DNA of 64,000 nt from CBDDFS01 sp965227255 (GTDB lineage Bacteria > Bacteroidota > Bacteroidia > Flavobacteriales_E > Vicingaceae). This document shows positions 16,576 through 23,653 of this stretch, piece by piece. The stretch is taken from the NCBI GenBank assembly GCA_965227255.1, contig CBDDFS010000002.1:1364001-1428000 (forward strand), in the 5' to 3' direction. Made by a program: the position numbers and the translations under genes. The notes under the pieces are model-generated. The model had not been told where the DNA came from and did not search any database. It saw only the letters and a list, made by a program, of their open reading frames with translations. How positions within the stretch are numbered: the first letter of the stretch is position 1; each line of letters starts with the position of its first letter.

Positions 16576-16685
16576 AAGAAAAAATGGCCCCGTCGAAAGA
16601 CGGGGTTTTTTTATGGACAAAATCGAGATGCTTGCATCGACTATTTTGGACAGGAAAAAACAATGAAAAGGCCATTTTTTCTTTG
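16574..16685. repeat. Nested palindrome at the 3' end of tRNA-Ser
   Basis: CAAAGAAAAAATGGCC (16574-16589, starting within the encoded CCA) is the exact reverse complement of 16670-16685. Inside lie the terminator hairpin and, near the centre, a second imperfect palindrome: CAAAAT (16618-16623) with ATTTTG (16643-16648), and GATGC with GCATC around a TT loop. The whole 112-base block could form a cruciform or a long foldback. The same design follows tRNA-His with different sequence. Confidence 0.8.
16588..16612 (+). terminator. Rho-independent terminator of tRNA-Ser
   Basis: CCCCGTC-GAAA-GACGGGG followed by seven T. A perfect 7-bp stem with a stable GAAA loop, 12 bases beyond the tRNA CCA end. 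Confidence 0.93.
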
Positions 16686-16729
16686 ATCGGTTCCCCTTCG
16701 GGATCACCGAGCGAAGCGAGGTAATCCCC
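16685..16729 (+). repeat. GC-rich block following the tRNA-Ser palindrome
   Basis: This block starts at the edge of the right palindrome arm, runs TCGG...CGGGATCACCGAGCGAAGCGAGG and ends AATCCCC. A related block with the same order of motifs (TCGG, GGGAT, CCGA, CGAGG, AATCCC) sits at the same place after tRNA-His (52903-52960). It is likely a dispersed repeat of this genome. Confidence 0.55.
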
Positions 16730-16941
16730 TGCATAATGAATTCGGAATAGTGAATTCGGAATTCGGAAGTTTTATCTCATCGTTCTATCCATCATTTATA
16801 ACTTATAATCCATAATTTATAATTTGATTTCATCATCCCATCATCCTATCCTCTAAAACTTTAAGATTTCATTAAGGTCTTTTTGGATTTTGTTAATACA
16901 CCCTGTAGGTTATGTGGCCGTCTTAGCATCAAAACCAATAA
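16730..16941. other. Gene-free AT-rich gap with direct repeats
   Basis: Repeated GAATTCGGAA units lie at about 16739-16768 and short ATAATTTATAAT and CATCATCC units at 16790-16850. No coding frame or RNA gene is seen. A promoter for the following GEVED gene is expected here but no exact TAnnTTTG box was found. Confidence 0.5.
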
Positions 16942-16950
16942 ATGGAAATT

Positions 16951-17775
16951 ATGAAAACGTCTACTACAATCTTAACACTGGTGTCATTGTTATCTTCTTC
17001 AGTTCTATTAGCGCAAAGTTATTGTGTTCCTCCGGGCTTTTTAGATATGGGTGGAGTGGGAGAGCCCTTTACACACATTGCAAGAGTTCAATTGGAAGAC
17101 CTTGATAATTCGAGCACAATGCCTACCGGAGTGGGTGATGATAATGGCTACATGTATTACGATAATGCAACAGTTCCTGTTTTACAACCTGGAAGTACAT
17201 ATACGTTAAATGTAACCGCGGCCGACAATCTTGGTCAGGGCATGGAAGTGGGTGTATGGATTGACTGGAATGGAGATATGGAATTTGATGCGAACTCGGA
17301 AAAAGTAGCCTATTGGGCTCCGTCTGGAATGCACAGCACTGATATTACCGTGCCCGAGACTGCATCGGGAACTGTCAGAATGAGAGTGGGTTGTGATATG
17401 CCACCATCAATGGGGCATATTCCTCTGGAGCCATGCGGCTACCTGGATTATCCAAGTCATCAAATTGGCATACATGGTGAATTTGAAGATTATGATATTC
17501 AAATTGGTGGTACTACAGGAATTCTTAATACTGAGTCGTATAATGATTTCAAGATATTCCCAAATCCTGCTACAGATATTGTGACCATTAATCACGATTT
17601 TAAAGAAAACACAATCGTAAGAATCCTTGACATTACCAGCAGGACAATGGTGAGTGATCGCTTAGATGCTCAGACAAAAACATTGGATATTTCTGATTTG
17701 AAAACAGGACAATACATAATGATGATCGAAGGAACTACTTCACCTGTTCATAAACCACTATATATAACTAGATAG
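16951..17775 (+). CDS. GEVED-domain secreted protein with T9SS sorting domain
   Basis: A 274-residue exported protein. The signal peptide ends near VLLAQS; the ATG at 16951 (MKTSTT) is preferred over an in-frame ATG three codons earlier. Residues 55-190 form a GEVED domain: LQPGSTYTLNVT, VGVWIDWNGDMEFD and the closing HGEFEDYDIQI, which is the motif that names the family. A T9SS type A sorting domain follows (FKIFPNPATD, then LKTGQYIMMIEG). GEVED domains occur on secreted proteases and adhesins, but here the domain stands alone without a catalytic partner. Its binding target is unknown. Confidence 0.87.
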   Translation: MKTSTTILTLVSLLSSSVLLAQSYCVPPGFLDMGGVGEPFTHIARVQLEDLDNSSTMPTGVGDDNGYMYYDNATVPVLQPGSTYTLNVTAADNLGQGMEVGVWIDWNGDMEFDANSEKVAYWAPSGMHSTDITVPETASGTVRMRVGCDMPPSMGHIPLEPCGYLDYPSHQIGIHGEFEDYDIQIGGTTGILNTESYNDFKIFPNPATDIVTINHDFKENTIVRILDITSRTMVSDRLDAQTKTLDISDLKTGQYIMMIEGTTSPVHKPLYITR

Positions 17776-17798
17776 TTCTTGTTGATCAACATTGAATT

Positions 17799-17833
17799 CC
17801 GCAGGGTAGAACCGAGGCTCCCTGCGGATTTCG
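17799..17833 (+). terminator. Probable terminator after the GEVED gene
   Basis: CCGCAGGG (17799-17806) pairs with CCCTGCGG (17820-17827) around a 13-base loop. Only a weak T-rich stretch (ATTTCGTATTTTT) follows. Confidence 0.55.
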
Positions 17834-17846
17834 TATTTTTACTAGA

Positions 17847-19325
17847 ATGAAGATGGGTAAAAAAGTCTATTTATTTGCCGGATCACTGCTCGTACTGCTT
17901 ACGAGCTTAATGCTTTTCTTGATATACCTTGGAAATAAGAGTCTTGAGTACAGGGAGAATCTCTTTATGGATCAAGCATCAGCCTCTGTTGAGGAAATGA
18001 TTTCCGGACTTGAGGAAGAATATTATTGCTTCGACCTGGCTGCTGAGATGAGCATACCCAAACTTGACTCATTTTATCTTCTCGACCCTTCACATAATTA
18101 CCTGGAAACTTCTGAAAAAGTTCCTCTGACCTATCGCATGTCAGATGGACAAGAAAAGGAGTTTAGGAAAATGCCGATCATGAGTCCTGGCCACATGGAG
18201 GTCCTCCTCAGATTTGAATTTGATAACATTCCTGAATTCAGGGGAGATGAGGAATTAAATGATTTTGAAAAGTGGATAAGAGACTCCTATAAACCTTACT
18301 TATATACCGATAATGGTATCAGACTTATTGATACAATTCAATTCGACAGTCTGCTTGTAAACAGCATAACCAGCTTATATCCTGAAGCAGAAATACGCTA
18401 TCAGATCAAGCTGGAAGAAGACCAAACAATCATCTTCGAGAACGAAGGAAATTCTGAGACAATTCTCAGGGCTGACCTCTCAGAATTGATTTTTTCATCG
18501 AATGCAAGCGTACCTAATCTTCTGCTCACTGTGGAAATCCTTAATAAGGACGCTATGTTTTCGGATGAGGCTTTTACAATTTATGGTGGTGCATTGGCTC
18601 TGTTTCTGCTGACTTCACTGATTATTTTCTTATTTGTTCGAATGTATTTGCAGCAGAAAAAATTGCTGAAAATTCAAAAAGATTTTGTCCATGGTATGAC
18701 CCATGAATTCAATACCCCTCTTTCGAACATTAAATTGCTTTCTAAGAGATTATCGCGATCTCCGGATTATGAAGTTCAAAGATCGGTAAGCATGCTCGAG
18801 GAGGAAACAAGTAAACTTCAGGTTGGATTGAATTTGATTTTGACAACGGCTTTGATTGAGAAAGATGAATTACTCCTTCAAAAAGAAAATACAGACATCA
18901 AGGAACTCCTTCAAAAGACAATAGAACGGAATAAGGAAGCGATGAAGCAGTCGGGAATTAAGCTTGAATACCTTATACCAAATGACAATTTAGAGTCATC
19001 CTGCGATTCCTTCCATGTTGAAAATGTATTCCAAAGCATGCTGAATAACGTGAAAAAGCATAGCGAAGCCAATGAGCTTAAGATTACGGCGGAAAGAAAT
19101 AACGGTCATGTTATAGTTCAGTTCTCAGATAATGGAAAGGGTATTGAAAAAACTGAGCGTGATCGAATATTCGACAAGTTTGAGAGTCAACATAAGAATG
19201 GATCTCAAAATGGCTATGGTCTTGGCTTGTATTATTCAAGAATGATCATGGAAATGCACGGAGGTGAGATCGGACTGGAAGACATAGAAAAGGGCAGTAC
19301 ATTCACCATTAAAATTCCGGCATGA
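17847..19325 (+). CDS. Membrane sensor histidine kinase
   Basis: A 492-residue two-component kinase. One transmembrane helix near residues 8-27 and another near 247-266 frame a 220-residue periplasmic sensor domain of unknown ligand. The cytoplasmic part has the dimerisation and phosphoacceptor helix with His286 (VHGMTHEFNTPLSN), then the ATPase domain with N box (NVFQSMLNNVKKHSE), G1 (SDNGKGIE), F box (FDKFES) and G2 (GYGLGLYYSRMI). The downstream regulator gene starts within its stop codon (ATGA), which makes the two a cognate pair. Confidence 0.95.
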   Translation: MKMGKKVYLFAGSLLVLLTSLMLFLIYLGNKSLEYRENLFMDQASASVEEMISGLEEEYYCFDLAAEMSIPKLDSFYLLDPSHNYLETSEKVPLTYRMSDGQEKEFRKMPIMSPGHMEVLLRFEFDNIPEFRGDEELNDFEKWIRDSYKPYLYTDNGIRLIDTIQFDSLLVNSITSLYPEAEIRYQIKLEEDQTIIFENEGNSETILRADLSELIFSSNASVPNLLLTVEILNKDAMFSDEAFTIYGGALALFLLTSLIIFLFVRMYLQQKKLLKIQKDFVHGMTHEFNTPLSNIKLLSKRLSRSPDYEVQRSVSMLEEETSKLQVGLNLILTTALIEKDELLLQKENTDIKELLQKTIERNKEAMKQSGIKLEYLIPNDNLESSCDSFHVENVFQSMLNNVKKHSEANELKITAERNNGHVIVQFSDNGKGIEKTERDRIFDKFESQHKNGSQNGYGLGLYYSRMIMEMHGGEIGLEDIEKGSTFTIKIPA

Positions 19326-20005
19326 CACAGCAATATGATATTCTGCTGGTTGAAGACGACGAAAATCTTTCTTTTCTCATTGAAGAGCAATTGAGACACT
19401 CTGGTTTTAACGTATGGGTCAAGAATAAGGCTGAAGACGGCCTCAAGGTTTTTGAAAAAAACAAAATTGATCTTTGCCTTTTAGATATAGTCTTGCCCGA
19501 TATGGATGGAATCTCGCTTGCTCGGGAGATTAAGAACATGAAGTCTGGAGTGCCGGTTGTATTTCTGACATCCAGAAACCTCAAAAGCGACAAATTATTG
19601 GGTTATGAGGTTGGTGCCGATGATTATATCACAAAACCATTTGACCCCGATCTCTTAGAAGCCAAACTCTGGGCTATTATAAAGCGCTGTTATGGGGAGA
19701 AAGAAGACACTGAGAACATTCTTGAAATGGGAGACGTAAAACTTGATCTGATCAAGAGAAAATTAATCAATGGAGAGAAGGAAGCGAAGTTGAGTAAAAC
19801 TGAAGCAGGAGTGCTCAAGGTGTTGTTCAAAAAGGCAGGCAAAGGAGTTTCGAGAGATGAGATTATGAAAGAAGTCTGGGGACAGAGTGATTTTTTCATC
19901 TCAAAGAGTCTCGATGTATATATCACGAAAATCAGGAAGCTTCTCAAGGAAAACTCGAATCTCAATCTTGAAACCATCCATTCATATGGATATATGTTGA
20001 GCTAG
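19322..20005 (+). CDS. OmpR-family DNA-binding response regulator
   Basis: The 227-residue partner of the preceding kinase. The receiver domain has the acidic pocket (EDDE, 11-14), the phosphoacceptor Asp55 (LCLLDIVLPDMDG) and Lys105 (DDYITKPFD). A winged-helix trans_reg_C domain covers about residues 130-225 (LSKTEAGVLKVLF, KSLDVYITKIRKLL). It probably controls transcription of envelope genes. Its 3' end is convergent with the LytTR regulator gene 18 bases away. Confidence 0.95.
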   Translation: MTQQYDILLVEDDENLSFLIEEQLRHSGFNVWVKNKAEDGLKVFEKNKIDLCLLDIVLPDMDGISLAREIKNMKSGVPVVFLTSRNLKSDKLLGYEVGADDYITKPFDPDLLEAKLWAIIKRCYGEKEDTENILEMGDVKLDLIKRKLINGEKEAKLSKTEAGVLKVLFKKAGKGVSRDEIMKEVWGQSDFFISKSLDVYITKIRKLLKENSNLNLETIHSYGYMLS

Positions 20006-20023
20006 ATTGTAAGGAAGCAATCT

Positions 20024-20743
20024 CTATTTCATTGACTTCTGAAAAGCGTCTCCACTCACAGGAATAATACTTCCATCGCTTAATTTGACAGAATGCTCAG
20101 AAGTAAAATATTCTGTCACTTCATTCAAATTGACGATATAAGACCTGTGTATTCGTTTTAGATATTCCGAATTCAGATTGTTCTCGTGTGCTCCCAGATT
20201 GGAGCTCGACATATATTTATTTCGCTTGGTAACTATTTCAGTATAAACACCTTCGGCTTTCAAATAGAGAATTTCTTTCTTGTCAATGAATGTAATTTTA
20301 CCTCTTTCTTTTAGGGCCAGCTTTTGAATCGTTCCTCTCTCATTGATAAGCTTTGTCAACTTATCATACAATTCCGGATTCTTGTTTCTGATTCTTTTGT
20401 TAACCCTTTCAACAGATTTTTGAAGATCTTCGTTGTTGATTGGCTTAAGTAGATAATCAACGGCGTTTACCTTAAAGGCATCCAGAGCGTATTCGTTGTA
20501 GGCTGTGGTGAATACGATTTCAAAACTTATCTCTCCCAGGCTTTCCAGAAGATCAAATCCTGAACCATCACGTAATTCTATGTCAAGAAAAAGAAGATCG
20601 CATTCAGTTTTTTGCAATAACTTCTGTCCTTCTTCGAGGGATCTTGCAGTGCCAGCTATGTCGAATTCCGGAAATAATAATTCTAACTTTTTAACAAGAG
20701 TCTCTAGTGCATTCAGCTCATCTTCTACAACTACTACCTTCAT
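20024..20743 (-). CDS. LytTR-family response regulator
   Basis: A 239-residue regulator with a receiver domain (acidic pair near residues 7-8, Asp54 in LLFLDIELRDGSGFD, Lys near 104 in YLLKPI) and a C-terminal LytTR DNA-binding domain (about residues 140-239: ILYLKAEGVYTEIVT, LKRIHRSYIVNLNEV). LytTR regulators act with LytS-type kinases, and two such genes lie directly upstream (3 bases from the nearer). It is the last gene of a four-gene operon. Confidence 0.95.
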   Translation of the reverse strand: MKVVVVEDELNALETLVKKLELLFPEFDIAGTARSLEEGQKLLQKTECDLLFLDIELRDGSGFDLLESLGEISFEIVFTTAYNEYALDAFKVNAVDYLLKPINNEDLQKSVERVNKRIRNKNPELYDKLTKLINERGTIQKLALKERGKITFIDKKEILYLKAEGVYTEIVTKRNKYMSSSNLGAHENNLNSEYLKRIHRSYIVNLNEVTEYFTSEHSVKLSDGSIIPVSGDAFQKSMK

Positions 20744-20746
20744 ATT

Positions 20747-23653
20747 TTATGAATTATAATTCAGTTTTAATCTTACCAATGTGCCATTAGCCTTTCCTTC
20801 GTCATCAGCAAGATCTTCTATTTCAATCTCATTTTCTAAAGTGCTCTGATCAGAATTCATGATTTTCAGTCTCTGTGATACATTATTCATTCCCACACTC
20901 TTGTGTTTTCCTAATTTTTTCGCGTTGAGCTCGGCTGCCATTTTTCTTCCAATTCCATTGTCTTCAATTTCAATTTGCAATCGCCCATCATTTTCCATTA
21001 TTCTTAGTGTTAGATGTCCTGCCGATTCCTTTTTGGATAATCCATGCTCAATGGCGTTTTCTACAAATGGTTGGATAATTAATCCTGGAATTTGTATTTG
21101 AGAAGGATCAATTCCTTCAGGATAGATAATGTCATAGGTGAATTTGTCCCCAAATCTCAGGTTTTGCAATTCGAGGTATATCTTAATTACATTCAACTCA
21201 TCCGACAATTTGACAAATGATTCATTCGACCTGTCTACCACCATTCTTAGCAGATGTGAGAATTTCACAAGAAAATATTCAGCTTTATCTTTCTGATCGG
21301 ATTGAATCAGATTTTGAATTGCAGTCAATGTGTTGAATATAAAATGTGGATTCATTTGAGCTCTAAGTGCGCGCATTTCAAGTGCATTTTTTTCCCTGTT
21401 AAGGGCAAGTTCTCTCTCACTTTCTTTTTTCAGAATCCCGAGTCTCCAGTTAACAAAGCCAAATATCAGTCCACTGGCAATTAGAAATTCAATGATGATA
21501 AAATACCAACGCATCCAAAAAGGAGGGTGGATTACAAAAGTCAGTGAATCAGATTTGCTCCAAATCTCAGGAATTACTGAACTCATCATCAGCAATTCAT
21601 ATTTACCAAATTTCAACTGGTCGAGATAGAGTGAAGGGTTTTTAGTGTAATTCCATTTACTTCCTTCTTTATTGAATTTCCATGCAAACTCTGGCGACTC
21701 GTTCTCGGCAAATTCAATTGATTTGAATTCTATCAAAAAATTATTTTCATTGTGAGATAGATTCGAGATGTCATAATTCGAACCCCGATTTCCGTTGATG
21801 CTAAATAGATTAATGTATGACCTAGGTGGGGATGGATTGTCGAGCGATTTATCTGTAGGCAAAACTTTTATTCCCGATTTAGTCCCGAGAATTATTTCAT
21901 TCCCGTCATAACCAATTTTATATATGTCATCAGCCCTAATGAATTGCCGGCTTATCTTGCGTACTTTGAAATCTTCAAATTTCTTGGCAACATAAACCGC
22001 CCTGGAGGTACAGAAGTAGAGATTACCCTTTTCGTCAAAAGTGAGAGCCGTGATCTTATTGGAATTTTCGCCACTGTTGATCGTAAGTAGTTTCTTTTCA
22101 TTTCCTGTTTTCAAAACAATTCCAACTCCTTCTACAGCATAAGCCCAAGTATTTTTATAATGGCCGACATCCGATACGGAATAATTTGTGTACTCATATT
22201 GAGGATATTCCTTGAATATATCATTATCAAGATATCTTAGTCCATTAATTGTGGCCAACCAAATCGTATCATTATACTCGTCAATGGCATTTACTTTATT
22301 GTATTCATTAATAGGTTTTCTCAAAAGTTCTTTTCCATCATCATACAATCCTCTACCTCGAAAGTCATAAACATCTCTTTTTGAATCGATAAAATAAAGA
22401 TAGCTAGATGTATTGGGCTCCACCTCATTAAATAAAGGGATTGGGGCCAGATCAAATTTTTTAAAATCAGACCGATATGAATATTTGGTATATAACGTCC
22501 TTGACAGTGTATCGAGAAAAATTATATTTCGAAACTCTCCCTCTGAATGTGGTCTGTAGTCAATAACCTTTATAATTTCTTTATTCTTTCTGTACCAAAC
22601 CTGGCCGTCTGAATAAAGAACAAAAACTTCTCCAGTCCTGGAGCAGTGAAGATCGAATACCTGATTTGACGGCATTTCCTGAAGGTATATGTCATTATCC
22701 AGAAGCGATGAAATATGAAAAACACCTCCGGATAGGGTTGTGCACCAAAACCCACCTTGAAAGTCTTCTTCGACATGCGTGACCGTATATCCGTCTAAAA
22801 AGTGGAATATTTCCTGATCAAAATTCAGGTCTTGATAAATAAACACACCATGATCTCTTGTTCCCAGCCACAATCGATTCTTTGAATCCTTGGATATGCA
22901 ATCAAATCTGTTTTCAAAAACTTTTTGTTCTGTCGATTCTCTAGTGACGATTAAGAATTGGTCATACACAGTAACAATGGTTTTCTCGTCGTATTTCAAT
23001 GCATAATGACTTCCAACAGTAGCTTTCTTGGGAAAAATATCTACTTTTTCTTTCAGCTCTAGTCCATCGTGATAGCTTATGCCTAGATCACCTTTCTTGA
23101 AATCAGCGCCTTTCGAATAATCTCGATGAAGAGAGGTAAGAATTTGATCTCCTAAATCGAATACATTCTTCTTTTTTTCTCCATAAATAGTAATCTTACC
23201 AGTAGTATCTATTGCAATCAGGTTGCTGAACGAATCTCCAAGGTATAATTCACCTGAATCACTTATATGGATGGATAGTTTTACCGATTTATATGGGAAA
23301 CGTTCAATAAGGATATCATTAAATCTGAAAGGGTAAATACTATCATTTTCCATATAGCATAACCCAGGCGCAAATGTGCCAAACCAGATTCTTCCATATT
23401 TATCTTCGTGTATTATAAATACGTCGTCCTGAAGCAAACCATTACCGCTATTGTAGTATTCGAAGTTTCTTCCATCAAATCGGCAGGCCCCACGATCTGT
23501 TCCAAACCACAGATATCCCTTACTATCTTCCATGACGAAATACACATTATTGCTGGGCAATCCATTCTCTGATGTGTATTGAACCATTTCACTGGCCAAA
23601 AGAGAATTGACAGTAAAAAAGCATATATAAAAAATGAATGTCTTAATCCTCAT
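20747..23653 (-). CDS. Propeller-sensor LytS-type histidine kinase (copy 2)
   Basis: A 968-residue membrane kinase. A signal peptide (ending SLLA) precedes an extracytoplasmic two-component-regulator propeller: repeats such as FVMEDSKGYLWFGTDRG and IIHEDKYGRIWFGTF fill about residues 25-600. A Y_Y_Y-type domain follows (around 610-700), then a transmembrane helix (YFIIIEFLIASGLIFGF) and the His_kinase domain with His770 (RAQMNPHFIFNTL) and ATPase motifs NAIEHGL and IEDNGIGRKM. It overlaps the upstream paralogue by 11 bases. The architecture resembles glycan-sensing systems, but the ligand is unknown. Confidence 0.94.
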   Translation of the reverse strand: MRIKTFIFYICFFTVNSLLASEMVQYTSENGLPSNNVYFVMEDSKGYLWFGTDRGACRFDGRNFEYYNSGNGLLQDDVFIIHEDKYGRIWFGTFAPGLCYMENDSIYPFRFNDILIERFPYKSVKLSIHISDSGELYLGDSFSNLIAIDTTGKITIYGEKKKNVFDLGDQILTSLHRDYSKGADFKKGDLGISYHDGLELKEKVDIFPKKATVGSHYALKYDEKTIVTVYDQFLIVTRESTEQKVFENRFDCISKDSKNRLWLGTRDHGVFIYQDLNFDQEIFHFLDGYTVTHVEEDFQGGFWCTTLSGGVFHISSLLDNDIYLQEMPSNQVFDLHCSRTGEVFVLYSDGQVWYRKNKEIIKVIDYRPHSEGEFRNIIFLDTLSRTLYTKYSYRSDFKKFDLAPIPLFNEVEPNTSSYLYFIDSKRDVYDFRGRGLYDDGKELLRKPINEYNKVNAIDEYNDTIWLATINGLRYLDNDIFKEYPQYEYTNYSVSDVGHYKNTWAYAVEGVGIVLKTGNEKKLLTINSGENSNKITALTFDEKGNLYFCTSRAVYVAKKFEDFKVRKISRQFIRADDIYKIGYDGNEIILGTKSGIKVLPTDKSLDNPSPPRSYINLFSINGNRGSNYDISNLSHNENNFLIEFKSIEFAENESPEFAWKFNKEGSKWNYTKNPSLYLDQLKFGKYELLMMSSVIPEIWSKSDSLTFVIHPPFWMRWYFIIIEFLIASGLIFGFVNWRLGILKKESERELALNREKNALEMRALRAQMNPHFIFNTLTAIQNLIQSDQKDKAEYFLVKFSHLLRMVVDRSNESFVKLSDELNVIKIYLELQNLRFGDKFTYDIIYPEGIDPSQIQIPGLIIQPFVENAIEHGLSKKESAGHLTLRIMENDGRLQIEIEDNGIGRKMAAELNAKKLGKHKSVGMNNVSQRLKIMNSDQSTLENEIEIEDLADDEGKANGTLVRLKLNYNS

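Noticed and set aside
16457..16734. Open frames on both strands across tRNA-Ser
   Set aside because: They run through the tRNA gene and its terminator and have no protein-like composition.
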